Assembly (NCBI GenBank): GCA_002898235.1
Contig: BEIL01000001.1
Location: 80,034 to 125,040, forward strand
DNA length: 45,007 bases
DNA from: a bacterium HR35
GTDB lineage: Bacteria; Patescibacteriota; Minisyncoccia; UBA6257; HR35
Direction: 5' to 3'
Shown: positions 19,007 to 28,243 of the stretch, one piece after another
How positions within the stretch are numbered: position 1 is the first letter of the stretch
Layout of the letters: every line of letters begins with the position of its first letter
Position numbers and translations under genes: made by a program
The notes under the pieces: model-generated
Seen by the model: the letters and a program-made list of their open reading frames with translations, nothing else
Told to the model about the DNA's origin: nothing
Databases searched by the model: none

Positions 19007-19678
19007 ATGAAGTTAGACAGAAATTTTTTTCTTAGACCAACTTTAAAAGTAGCCCAAGAACTTTTAGGTAAATTAATAATTAGAAAATATAAAAATAAAC
19101 TTTTGATCGGTAAAATCGTTGAAACAGAAGCTTATATTGGACCAAAAGATAAAGCTTCTCATGCTTATGCTAAAAGAGAACAACCAAAAAAAGAAAAATT
19201 AAAAATTATTCATCAAAATTGGCACAGAATTGAAAAATATGTTGAAAATAAAGAAAAATTTATTAAAAGAATTTTAAAACTTAAAAATGCGAAAGTAACA
19301 AAAAGAAATTTGGCTGAATATTTAAAAGGAGGTCATATTTATATTTATTTAGTTTATGGCAATTATTATCAATTAAATATTACAACTTATAAAGAGGGTT
19401 ATCCTGAGTGTGTTTTAATTAGAAGTTTAGAACCCATAACCACGGATAACATTATACCCAATGGACCTGGTAAATTATGTCAATATCTAAAGTTAGACTC
19501 TTCTTTTTGGGGATATGACTTGGTTGATGGAGATAAAATCTGGCTAGAAAACGGAGAAAGTTATAATTCTTCTGATATAATTAAAACAACTAGAATAGGA
19601 ATTGATTATGCAGAAGAAGACGCTTTTCTTCCTTGGAGATTTTATATCAAAAATAATAAATGGGTATCGAAAAAATAA
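19007..19678 (+). CDS. 3-methyladenine DNA glycosylase (AAG/MPG family) with a lysine-rich insertion
   Basis: FFLRPTLKVAQELLGKLIIR, GKIVETEAYIGPKDKASHA, YIYLVYGNYYQLNITT, NGPGKLCQYL. Confidence 0.88.
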   Translation: MKLDRNFFLRPTLKVAQELLGKLIIRKYKNKLLIGKIVETEAYIGPKDKASHAYAKREQPKKEKLKIIHQNWHRIEKYVENKEKFIKRILKLKNAKVTKRNLAEYLKGGHIYIYLVYGNYYQLNITTYKEGYPECVLIRSLEPITTDNIIPNGPGKLCQYLKLDSSFWGYDLVDGDKIWLENGESYNSSDIIKTTRIGIDYAEEDAFLPWRFYIKNNKWVSKK

Positions 19679-20604
19679 AAGAATTAATAAAAATTCTAAA
19701 AGAAAAAGATAATTTTTTAGTTGCTACTCATATTAATTATGATCCTGATGCTTTATCAAGTTTAATTGCTACGGGAATTATTTTAAAAAATCTTAATAAA
19801 AATTTTTCTCTTTATTTAGATGAAGAATTAAAAGAAGAATATTCCTGGGTGCCTCTTAAAGAAAAAATCATTAAAGAAATTAATGGTGATTATGAAAACT
19901 TTATTCTAGTTGATTGTGAAAGTTATCGGCGAATTTCAGAAAAAATTCAAAAAGTTTTTAATGATAAATTTAAAATCTTTATTGACCATCATCAAACCAA
20001 CAAACTTGAAGGCGATTTTAATTTAGTTGCTGATGCTATTTCAACAACAGAAATAATTTTTTATCTAGCTAAAGAATTGAAAATTCAATCCGCTGAATTG
20101 GCTACTCTTCTTTTATTAGGAATAATGGGCGATTCTTCAAATTTAACCGTTGAGCTTTCTCAAGAAAAACTTATTAAAATTTTTGAAATGGTTACTGATC
20201 TTATTAAATTAGGAGGAGATCTCAATTTAGTTAATCAAACTTTGCTTTTAAAACCCTTCGCTGAATTTAAAAAATTAGCCGAAATTTTTAATCAAGTTAA
20301 TCAAGAGGATGGTATTTTTTGGGTAGTTATTGAAGGAAGGGAAGTTCAAAGTGGTGCTTTAGCAAATAATTTAAATAAAATTAGAGAAGCAAAAGTTATC
20401 ATCGTAATTGAAGATTTTGAAAATTATTTAAGAATTCATTTCAGATCTAAGGGAAATATTGATGTAGCTGAATTAGCCCAGAGATATTTTAATGGTGGAG
20501 GACATAAAAATGCTAGTGGAGGAAGATTAGAAATGAATCTAGAAGAGGGAGTGGCTTATATTTTAAAGATAGTCAAAGATTATTTAAAAGAAAATGCTTT
20601 TTGA
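19660..20604 (+). CDS. DHH/DHHA1 phosphoesterase (NrnA-like)
   Basis: ATHINYDPDALSSLIATG, FIDHHQT, C-terminal NGGGHKNASGGRL. Confidence 0.9.
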   Translation: MGIEKIKELIKILKEKDNFLVATHINYDPDALSSLIATGIILKNLNKNFSLYLDEELKEEYSWVPLKEKIIKEINGDYENFILVDCESYRRISEKIQKVFNDKFKIFIDHHQTNKLEGDFNLVADAISTTEIIFYLAKELKIQSAELATLLLLGIMGDSSNLTVELSQEKLIKIFEMVTDLIKLGGDLNLVNQTLLLKPFAEFKKLAEIFNQVNQEDGIFWVVIEGREVQSGALANNLNKIREAKVIIVIEDFENYLRIHFRSKGNIDVAELAQRYFNGGGHKNASGGRLEMNLEEGVAYILKIVKDYLKENAF

Positions 20605-21367
20605 TACTCACGCTCATTTAAATTTGCCTCATTTCGAAAAGAATCTAGAAAAGATTATAGAAGAAGCTAAAAAAAATCAGGTTAATTATATTTTAGTTCC
20701 AGGAATAAATTATCAAACTTCAGTTAAAGCTTTGGAAATTTCTAAAAAATTTGAAAATATTTATTCTGCTTGTGGTTTTCATCCTTCAGAAATAGAAGAT
20801 TTTGATTTAGAAAAAATTAAAAAGCTTTTAAAAGAGGAAAAAATATTAGCTGTAGGAGAAATTGGAATTGATAAGTTAAAAGCTAATAATTTAGAAAAAC
20901 AAAAATTTGTTTTTGAAGAACAAGTTAAATTAGCTTTAGAATTTAATAAACCTATAATTATTCATAACAGAAAAGGAACAGATGAGATTTTAGAAATTTT
21001 AAGTAAATATCAAAACGAAATAAAAGAGAAAGTTATCTTTCATTGCACAGAACCAGAAGAAAAAATCTTAAACTTTGCTATTGAATATCGCTGTTTTTTA
21101 GGTTTTGATGGTGATTTGACTTATTTAGAAGAAAAACAAAATTTTGTTAAAAAAGTTCCTTTAAATCTTATTCTTTTAGAAACCGACTCTCCTTTTTTAG
21201 TACCTGAACCATTAAAATCACAAAAAATTTTTCCTAATAAACCTTCAAATTTGCCTTTAATTCTTAATTTTCTTAGTCAGCTTTTAAAAATAGAAAACAA
21301 AACTTTAGAAAAAATAATTTTTGAAAATTCTCTTCGCGCTTTTAAAATACTAAAAAATGGTAATTAA
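20594..21367 (+). CDS. TatD family metal-dependent hydrolase
   Basis: LFDTHAHLNLPHF, CGFHPSEIEDFD, VGEIGID, PIIIHNRKGTDEI, LLETDSPFLVPEP. Confidence 0.93.
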   Translation: MLFDTHAHLNLPHFEKNLEKIIEEAKKNQVNYILVPGINYQTSVKALEISKKFENIYSACGFHPSEIEDFDLEKIKKLLKEEKILAVGEIGIDKLKANNLEKQKFVFEEQVKLALEFNKPIIIHNRKGTDEILEILSKYQNEIKEKVIFHCTEPEEKILNFAIEYRCFLGFDGDLTYLEEKQNFVKKVPLNLILLETDSPFLVPEPLKSQKIFPNKPSNLPLILNFLSQLLKIENKTLEKIIFENSLRAFKILKNGN

Positions 21368-22388
21368 CATTGGAGGTCCACCCGAAGGATTTGAAAGAGA
21401 AAGAAGCATAGAAGAAGAGCCTCAAATTTGTCCTTTTTGTAATGAAGAGATAACAGAAAGAAATCCCTGGATTCATTTTAGAAAAAAAGAGCATGATTTA
21501 GCATGTAGAAATTTTATAGATAGATTAAAAGATGGAATTAGAAAAAGACTCCGGGTAATAGACCTAAATAATCTGAAAGAAGAGGAAATTGTTAGATTAG
21601 TTTTAGAAGAATTACAAAATTCTATTAACCATGATCCATTAACTTATTTATTTCTTTTGAATAATTTTGATAAAGAATTCTTACTAAAAAATTTTTTAGT
21701 AATAGAATTAATTCATACAGAAGTAGAAGAAGGTTATGAAGAAGTTCATTATATTTATCTATATTTTGATTATAGGATCGATGAAACAGGATTTAATATA
21801 TTCTTAATAGCCGAAGACAGTAAAGGAAGAAAATCTGAATACTCTGTTGATATTAAAAAAACTCAATCTATTTTAACCTACTATTGTCGAGATTGTACAG
21901 GTTGGATGAGATATAACTTTTCTAATCGGCAACTTGAACATTTACAAGTTAAGAAGTCTCAGAAAGAACAAGAAATTGAAAAAATATTCAAAGAAAAATA
22001 TGAAATTTTACAAGGTGATTTAAATAATTTAGAAAAAGAAATTGAAGAAGAAATTAAAAATCAAATTAATCAAAACAAAGAAGACAATAAAATTTTAGTA
22101 AGGAAATTTTTAGATGAAATATTTTCTATAATAACTAAAATTTTAATGAATGACTCACGGCTGTATTTCTTGTTATATACACGTTTAAGAGAAATTAAAT
22201 TAAAATTCAATGAGTTTTTTGGTGATAGTTTAAGATTGGCCGGTTGTCCTCTATGTGATGTTTATTCAATTTATATTGATGGTAAAACACCAGTAACTTT
22301 TGAATTCATTGAAGAAGAAGAACTATTTCCACGTTTTAAACAACTTACAAAATGCCCAAGATGCAACACGGATCTTGTTTATTTTTAA
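21357..22388 (+). CDS. Uncharacterised protein with several Cys-pair (zinc-ribbon-like) motifs
   Basis: CPFCNEE...IHFRKKEHDLAC, YYCRDCTGW, CPLCDVY, CPRCNTDLVYF. Confidence 0.7.
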   Translation: MVINIGGPPEGFERERSIEEEPQICPFCNEEITERNPWIHFRKKEHDLACRNFIDRLKDGIRKRLRVIDLNNLKEEEIVRLVLEELQNSINHDPLTYLFLLNNFDKEFLLKNFLVIELIHTEVEEGYEEVHYIYLYFDYRIDETGFNIFLIAEDSKGRKSEYSVDIKKTQSILTYYCRDCTGWMRYNFSNRQLEHLQVKKSQKEQEIEKIFKEKYEILQGDLNNLEKEIEEEIKNQINQNKEDNKILVRKFLDEIFSIITKILMNDSRLYFLLYTRLREIKLKFNEFFGDSLRLAGCPLCDVYSIYIDGKTPVTFEFIEEEELFPRFKQLTKCPRCNTDLVYF

Positions 22389-23452
22389 TTTCTGATAAAG
22401 GGAATTCTAAAACCATCTTCATAAAAATCTAATTTCCACAAAGATATAGGATTACCTTTAACAGCTTCTATTAAAGCCTTTGCGATTTGTCTTTCAAGGG
22501 GATTATGAAGGTTAAAAATTCTATAAGGTACTCCTAATTCTTGAATATAAATATTTGGATATTTTTTAAGCCAACTTTCTAATGTTGAAGGCGAAAATTC
22601 AAAAGGATAGAGATGAAGAGTAGGAGTAATTCCTTGATTATAAATATCCGGCGAAAGAAAATCAGGATTTTTAACTCCGGCTACTAATTTCCATTTATCG
22701 CTAAGGATACCTTTAATATTATTTAATACAAATTGATACCACTCATTTAAAATTCTCCTTTTTTCCTCTAAATTTTCAACCGGAGGTTCTGGTTCATTAG
22801 CAATACTAATTATCAGTTCTTTATCTTCAAAATGCTGCTTTAAAAAAGATAAAATTGCTTTAGCTCTAGAGATAAATCTTTCTTTTAACTCATCATTAAT
22901 AAAAAATTGATGATATCCCTCTAAATCCTTAGTAGGGTTATAGGAAGAAGTGGGTGGATTTGTACCATAAACTAAATTAGGCTTTAAAGAATTTCCTATA
23001 GAATAACAATCAATTAAATCTATTTCTAAAACAAAATCAATATCCTTTTGCTTTAAAAAATTATAAAAATTTAAAATTTTCTCAAGAATTTCTTGATTAT
23101 ACTCACCTAAGCCTTTTTCAAAATCATCACTTATAAATAATCTTATTCTGAATCTTTCTATCTTAAACATCTCTTTTAATTTTTTTAAAATATCAACATA
23201 TTCTTCCCATTCCTTTTCCGATCTTAGATAAATAAAAGGTGAATTAATTCCTAATTCTTCAAATTGTAAATTTTCTTTTTTTATCACATTTTTCGCTGAT
23301 TCATAAATAAAATAATTTAACCATTCAAGAAAATTTAAAACTTCTTTATTAAAAAACATAGTTCCTCCTAGAACTAAAAATAACAATTTCAAAAATTCTC
23401 TTCTTGTTAATCTAGTTTCTTTTAAAACTTCTATTAAATGGCGTTCTTTCAT
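22385..23452 (-). CDS. Tat-signal glycoside hydrolase-like protein (TIM-barrel GH-A type)
   Basis: LTRREFLKLLFLVLGG Tat-like N-terminus; ISIANEPEP (candidate acid/base Glu) and YIQELGVPYR (candidate nucleophile Glu). Confidence 0.65.
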   Translation of the reverse strand: MKERHLIEVLKETRLTRREFLKLLFLVLGGTMFFNKEVLNFLEWLNYFIYESAKNVIKKENLQFEELGINSPFIYLRSEKEWEEYVDILKKLKEMFKIERFRIRLFISDDFEKGLGEYNQEILEKILNFYNFLKQKDIDFVLEIDLIDCYSIGNSLKPNLVYGTNPPTSSYNPTKDLEGYHQFFINDELKERFISRAKAILSFLKQHFEDKELIISIANEPEPPVENLEEKRRILNEWYQFVLNNIKGILSDKWKLVAGVKNPDFLSPDIYNQGITPTLHLYPFEFSPSTLESWLKKYPNIYIQELGVPYRIFNLHNPLERQIAKALIEAVKGNPISLWKLDFYEDGFRIPFIRN

Positions 23453-23530
23453 TTCTTAAGATTTATTTTTTCATTTTTAACTTTTTAGTATTATAATAAT
23501 TTTAAGGTCGAAAAAATAAGATTAACAAAA

Positions 23531-23836
23531 ATGCCATCAGTGGTTACTAAAAGATATAATCCTCAAAAAAGACAAAATTTAACCGAAGAATTCCAAGAAG
23601 AAAAATTGAAAAATTCAATTAAAGCAGCTGCTCTTCAAGCAGGTAGGGATGAAGAAACTGTCTTTAGTTTAGTTGAGGATGTAGCTGGTTTTGTTATAGA
23701 ACATTTAGGTGATCGCGAGGAAGTTGATTCTCAAGAAATTAGAGAATTAGTTTTGGGTTATTTAAAAGAAAACTATCCTGATGTTTATCAAGCTTGGGTC
23801 GAATATGATAAAACCGTTAAAGGCAGAGAAGATTAA
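23531..23836 (+). CDS. Stand-alone ATP-cone domain protein
   Basis: Resembles the ATP-cone of NrdR/ribonucleotide reductases: VTKRYNPQKRQN...EEFQEEKLKNSIKAAALQAG...VDSQEIRELVLGYLKENYPDVYQAWVEYDK. Confidence 0.7.
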   Translation: MPSVVTKRYNPQKRQNLTEEFQEEKLKNSIKAAALQAGRDEETVFSLVEDVAGFVIEHLGDREEVDSQEIRELVLGYLKENYPDVYQAWVEYDKTVKGRED

Positions 23837-23838
23837 AA

Positions 23839-26268
23839 ATGGAAGTTAAGAAATATTATTTAGATTATGACTTTGATTTAAATAAAAAAATTTTTAAAGG
23901 AAAAGTAAAAATTGATTTGAATCTTGAGAAAAAGATTAAAATTTTAGAATTAGATTCAGAAGATTTAACAATCAATCAGGTTAAATTAAATGATAAAAAA
24001 GTAAAATTCAGTCTAACTAAAGATAAGTTAAAAATATTCGGTTCATTTCAACAAAAAAATACAATCGAAATTGAATTTGAAGGTAAATTGATTGAGGGGT
24101 TATCAGGAATTTATTTAAGTAGATATAAAGAAGGAAGTAAAGAAAAATTTTTAATTACTACTCAATTTGAGCCAATCGAAGCTAGAAAAGCTTTTCCTTG
24201 TATTGATCATCCTGCTTATAAAGCTGTTTTTGAATTAAGCTTAGCTTTTGATAAAAATCTTATAGCTATTTCTAATACTTTACCTCAGAAAGAAGAAATC
24301 ATAGGAAATAAAAAAAGAGTAATTTTCAAGGAGACGCCAAGAATGTCGACTTATCTTCTTTATATTGGAATAGGAGAGTTTGAATTTCTTCAAGATAAAT
24401 ATAGAGATGTCCTTATAAGAGTAGCTACTACTAAAGGAAAATCAAAAGGAGGTAAATTTGCTCTAGAAGTAGCAAAAAAATGTTTGGAATATTTCGAAAA
24501 AGTTTTTGGCGAAAAATATCCTTTAGAAAAGCTAGATATGATTGCTTTACCTGATTTTTCTGATGGTGCTATGGAAAATTGGGGAGCTATTACTTTTCGT
24601 GAAGAGCTTCTTTTAGTTTTTAAAGGAATTACTCCGGAATTAAGAAAAAAAATTATTGCTGAAGTAATAGCTCATGAAATTTCTCATATGTGGTTTGGTA
24701 ATTTAGTAACAATGAAGTGGTGGGATGATTTATGGTTAAATGAAAGTTTTGCTACTTACTTAGCCTATAGAGCGATAGATAAATATTATCCGCAATTTGA
24801 GAAAATGAAAGATTTCATAATTAATGAAGTATTAGGTGCTGTTTCTAGAGATGTTTATAAGAGCACTCATCCTATAAAAGTAAAAGTAAGAGACCCTAAA
24901 GAAATTGAGGATATTTTTGATGCTATTTCCTATAATAAAGGAGGAAGTATTTTAAGAAGTCTTAATCTTTTTTTAGGAGATAAATTATTTTTTGGTGGAT
25001 TAAGAGATTATATCAAAAAGTTTAAATATCAAAATGCCGAAGCTTCTGATTTATGGGATTCACTTCAAAAATTTTCTAAAATCCAAGTTAAAAAAATAAT
25101 GAATGACTATATAACTAAACCAGGAACTCCTATTGTTTATTTAACTCAAAAGAATAACAAAATAGAATTTAGACAAGCTAGATTTACTTTGGAAAAAGAT
25201 TTGCCTCAAATTTGGTATTTGCCATTGTTTCTTAAAATAGGAAAAAAAGAAAATAATTTAATCTTAAAAAATAAAAAATTAGATTTATCAATTAAAAATC
25301 CAAATGAAGTTATTACTTTAAATAGCAATTTTTCTGGTTACTATTTAACCTTTTATCCCTTGGAAAAAGTAAATGAAGTAATTCAGAAAGCTAATGAAAA
25401 TGAAATTTTAAATATTTTAACCTCTTATCGGCTCTTAACTATAAGAGGGGATTTAAGTTTAGAAGATTATTATCAGATTTTTCGAGATTTAAAAAATAAA
25501 AACTTCGAGAAATATTCTCGAGCTATTTTTTTGTATTTAAATTTTTTAAGGGAAGACTTTCTCAATTTTAACAAACCAGAAATTGCTGAAGAATTAAAAA
25601 TTCTTTCTCAAAAAATTATTACTACTTTTGGAATAAAAATTAAAAAAAATGAACCTTTAAAAATCAAAGAACTTAAAATTCCTGCTTTACTTAATCTCGC
25701 TTACCATTTTGAAGAGCCTAAAATAGTTAAGCTCTTTTTAAATGAATTTGAAAAAAATAAAAAAAATTTAGAAAATTTAAATCCTGAATTGAAAGTTATT
25801 ATTTTTTCTTTAGCGGTTAATTTTGACTGGCAGACTCTTTTGGATTATTATGAAAAAACAAATTTAATAGAAGAGAAAAGAAAAGTCTTAATAGCTTTAG
25901 CTCGAGTTAAAGATAATAAACTTTTTAATCAATTTTTAGATTTCGTTTTATCAAAAAATGTTAGATTTAATCAGACTTTTAATTTTTTCATAGGCGTAAA
26001 TCAAAATAAGGGCAAGGAGGAGATAGTTTTTGAATGGTTAAGAAGAAATTATAAAAAATTAAAAGAAAAAGGAGGTAAAAGAAAAGAACTTTCGGTTATT
26101 AGAAACATATTAACTTCAGCTTTTTCTTATTTTGGCCCTAAAGTCAAAGAAGAAAAACTCAATAAATTTGTTAGTGAAAATAATCTAAAAGAAGATTTTC
26201 CTCAAACAATTCCTTTTCTTTTGGAAAAAATAAAAATTGAAAGGAAATTTATTGACAGAAACAAATAA
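23839..26268 (+). CDS. M1 family aminopeptidase
   Basis: GAMENWGAITFRE and VIAHEISHMWFGNLVTMKWWDDLWLNESFATYLAY. Confidence 0.95.
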   Translation: MEVKKYYLDYDFDLNKKIFKGKVKIDLNLEKKIKILELDSEDLTINQVKLNDKKVKFSLTKDKLKIFGSFQQKNTIEIEFEGKLIEGLSGIYLSRYKEGSKEKFLITTQFEPIEARKAFPCIDHPAYKAVFELSLAFDKNLIAISNTLPQKEEIIGNKKRVIFKETPRMSTYLLYIGIGEFEFLQDKYRDVLIRVATTKGKSKGGKFALEVAKKCLEYFEKVFGEKYPLEKLDMIALPDFSDGAMENWGAITFREELLLVFKGITPELRKKIIAEVIAHEISHMWFGNLVTMKWWDDLWLNESFATYLAYRAIDKYYPQFEKMKDFIINEVLGAVSRDVYKSTHPIKVKVRDPKEIEDIFDAISYNKGGSILRSLNLFLGDKLFFGGLRDYIKKFKYQNAEASDLWDSLQKFSKIQVKKIMNDYITKPGTPIVYLTQKNNKIEFRQARFTLEKDLPQIWYLPLFLKIGKKENNLILKNKKLDLSIKNPNEVITLNSNFSGYYLTFYPLEKVNEVIQKANENEILNILTSYRLLTIRGDLSLEDYYQIFRDLKNKNFEKYSRAIFLYLNFLREDFLNFNKPEIAEELKILSQKIITTFGIKIKKNEPLKIKELKIPALLNLAYHFEEPKIVKLFLNEFEKNKKNLENLNPELKVIIFSLAVNFDWQTLLDYYEKTNLIEEKRKVLIALARVKDNKLFNQFLDFVLSKNVRFNQTFNFFIGVNQNKGKEEIVFEWLRRNYKKLKEKGGKRKELSVIRNILTSAFSYFGPKVKEEKLNKFVSENNLKEDFPQTIPFLLEKIKIERKFIDRNK

Positions 26269-26640
26269 ATGAAATTTAATCCTTTTGAAAATCCACAATC
26301 GCTACTTTTTAATTTAAAACCAGAGGATTTAAATCCTAATAATCCAGAAAAATTAATAAATATTTTTGCTGTCCTTTTATTTCTTGCCTTTTTAATTTTT
26401 TCTTATATTTATTTAAGATTAAAACCGGAAAATAAAGAATCTATTAAAAAAATATCTAAATCTATATTATCTTTATTTCTAGGAATTTTTGGTTTTTGGG
26501 TTTTTTTGAGAGCTTCAGAATCAATTTTTAAAACTCCAGAACAATCACTTCTTTTTTCTTGTTTATCTATTCTTATTATTTCTTCATTGATTAAATTAAT
26601 CGAAGAAAGTAAAAAATTAAAAGTAAGAAAAGATGAATAG
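26269..26640 (+). CDS. Uncharacterised small membrane protein
   Basis: Three hydrophobic segments; operon context. Confidence 0.6.
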   Translation: MKFNPFENPQSLLFNLKPEDLNPNNPEKLINIFAVLLFLAFLIFSYIYLRLKPENKESIKKISKSILSLFLGIFGFWVFLRASESIFKTPEQSLLFSCLSILIISSLIKLIEESKKLKVRKDE

Positions 26641-26914
26641 GGAGGAAATTTTTAAATTGATAAATGAAACTTTTTATCAAGATTTAGAAAATTTTTTCAG
26701 AAAAATTAAAGAGAAATATCCGGAAAAACAAGAATTAATAGAAAAAATGGAAAAAGATTTTAAGGCAATTTTAGAATCAGACGAACCGTTAGTTGCTTTT
26801 GATTTATTAAAAAAAATTTACCAAGAATTAAGTAATGAATTTCCTGAAGTAAGCGAAGATTTAGCAGAATTTATTCAAGTTTTTTTAAATAAAATCATAA
26901 AAAAATTATGGTGA
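26633..26914 (+). CDS. Uncharacterised small acidic helical protein
   Basis: 93 aa ORF overlapping neighbours on both sides. Confidence 0.6.
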   Translation: MNREEIFKLINETFYQDLENFFRKIKEKYPEKQELIEKMEKDFKAILESDEPLVAFDLLKKIYQELSNEFPEVSEDLAEFIQVFLNKIIKKLW

Positions 26915-27852
26915 TTGAAAAAAACAAAATTTTAGCTCCTTTGACTAATTTTAAAATTGGGGGTGAGGCTTTATTTTTTGTTAGCATCAATAATTTAAAT
27001 GACTTGGAAGAATTTTTAGAATTAAAAAATAAATATAATTTGCCAACATTTATTTTGGGTGGGGGAACTAATATTTTATTTAACAAATTTAATGGTTTTG
27101 TAATCAAAACAAATTTTAAGGACTTTGAAGTTATAGAAGAAAATAAAAGTGAGACAATTATAAAAATAGGAGCTAATCTATTAGTAAGTGAAGTTTTAGA
27201 AAAATTAGTAAATTTAAGTTTAGCTAATTTTGAATGGGCTGGCGGTTTGCCAGGTGAAATTGGAGGAGCTATCAGAGGAAATGCTGGTTGTTTTGGAAGA
27301 GAAATAAAAGATATTTTAATTAGTGCTGAAGCTTTTAATTTAGAAACAGGAGAAAGGAAATATTTTGAAAATAAAGAAATAAATTTTAATTATCGAGATT
27401 CATTTTTTAAAAGAAATAAAAATTGGTTAATTTTAAATGGATTTTTTAGATTTGAGAAGGGCAATCCGGAAGAAATTAGAAAAATAATTGAAGAAAAAAT
27501 TAATTACCGAAAAGAAAAACATCCAATAGAATATCCAAATGCTGGCAGTATTTTTAAAAACATTAAATTAGAAACAGCTTCGGAAAAATTAAAAGCATTA
27601 GCTTTAGAAAAAAATAAAATCAAAAATGACCCCTTCCCTGTTATTCCTGCAGCTTTCGTTATTTCTGAATCAGGACTAAAAGGATTTCAGATTGGTCAAG
27701 CTAAAATTTCTGAAAAGCATTCTAATTTTATTATTAATCTTGGAGGAGCTACTTTTGAAGAAGTTTATAAATTAATAGATTATATTAAAAAAAGAGTTGC
27801 TGATGAATTTGAAGTTTTACTGGAAGAAGAAATAGAGATTGTAAGTTATTAA
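26908..27852 (+). CDS. murB: UDP-N-acetylmuramate dehydrogenase
   Basis: LGGGTNILF, WAGGLPGEIGGAIRGNAGCFGREI, YPNAGSIFKN, AAFVISESGLKGFQIGQAKIS...FIINLGGAT. Confidence 0.93.
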   Translation: MVIEKNKILAPLTNFKIGGEALFFVSINNLNDLEEFLELKNKYNLPTFILGGGTNILFNKFNGFVIKTNFKDFEVIEENKSETIIKIGANLLVSEVLEKLVNLSLANFEWAGGLPGEIGGAIRGNAGCFGREIKDILISAEAFNLETGERKYFENKEINFNYRDSFFKRNKNWLILNGFFRFEKGNPEEIRKIIEEKINYRKEKHPIEYPNAGSIFKNIKLETASEKLKALALEKNKIKNDPFPVIPAAFVISESGLKGFQIGQAKISEKHSNFIINLGGATFEEVYKLIDYIKKRVADEFEVLLEEEIEIVSY

Positions 27853-27861
27853 CATTTTAGT

Positions 27862-27889
27862 TTGATTTTTAAAAAAGATTGTTTAAAAT
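27862..27889 (+). promoter_or_regulatory. Candidate sigma70-like promoter for the 27.9-28.05 kb locus
   Basis: TTGATT (27862-27867), 16 bp spacer, TAAAAT (27884-27889); such matches are common in AT-rich DNA. Confidence 0.35.
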
Positions 27890-27932
27890 TATTTTTAATT
27901 AATGAGATAAAAGAGCGAAAAAGAAGAGGGGT

Positions 27933-28001
27933 ATGGTCGGCCCCATAAAAACAAAAACAAGAAATGGCAGCAAGAAGAAGTTCAAAAAAGAGCAAGCCTA
28001 G
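27933..28001 (+). CDS. Candidate 22-aa basic micro-ORF MVGPIKTKTRNGSKKKFKKEQA (an alternative frame, 27964-28008, encodes MAARRSSKKSKPRK)
   Basis: GAGGGG a few nt upstream of ATG; followed by a strong terminator; locally raised GC. Confidence 0.3.
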   Translation: MVGPIKTKTRNGSKKKFKKEQA

Positions 28002-28031
28002 AAAGTAAAAAAACCGCTGAGGTAAGTTCGG

Positions 28032-28065
28032 CCCGGCTCCTTTAGGAGCCGGGTTTTTATTTTTA
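28032..28065 (+). terminator. Rho-independent terminator
   Basis: CCCGGCTCC-TTTA-GGAGCCGGG hairpin followed by a T-rich run. Confidence 0.92.
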
Positions 28066-28185
28066 ATAAAAATTTCAATGTTAATAAACTGTTAATTCAA
28101 AATAAAAAAACGTTTTATAAAAAGAATTTTTTTAAATAGCTACCTTCATTACAAATTAAAAGAAAATTTAATATCATTTAATTAA

Positions 28186-28229
28186 GTGGTAAAAAGTGGT
28201 AAGTTGTGGAGAAGATGTGGAAATTGTGG
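28186..28229 (+). promoter_or_regulatory. Five phased GTGG direct repeats upstream of mraZ (candidate MraZ box)
   Basis: GTGG at 28186, 28196, 28206, 28217 and 28226 (steps 10, 10, 11, 9), ending 14 nt before the ATG. Confidence 0.7.
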
Positions 28230-28243
28230 AAAACTAAAATACC

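Noticed and set aside
26895-27107. Minus-strand ORF across the start of murB
   Set aside because: Antisense to conserved murB; no independent support.
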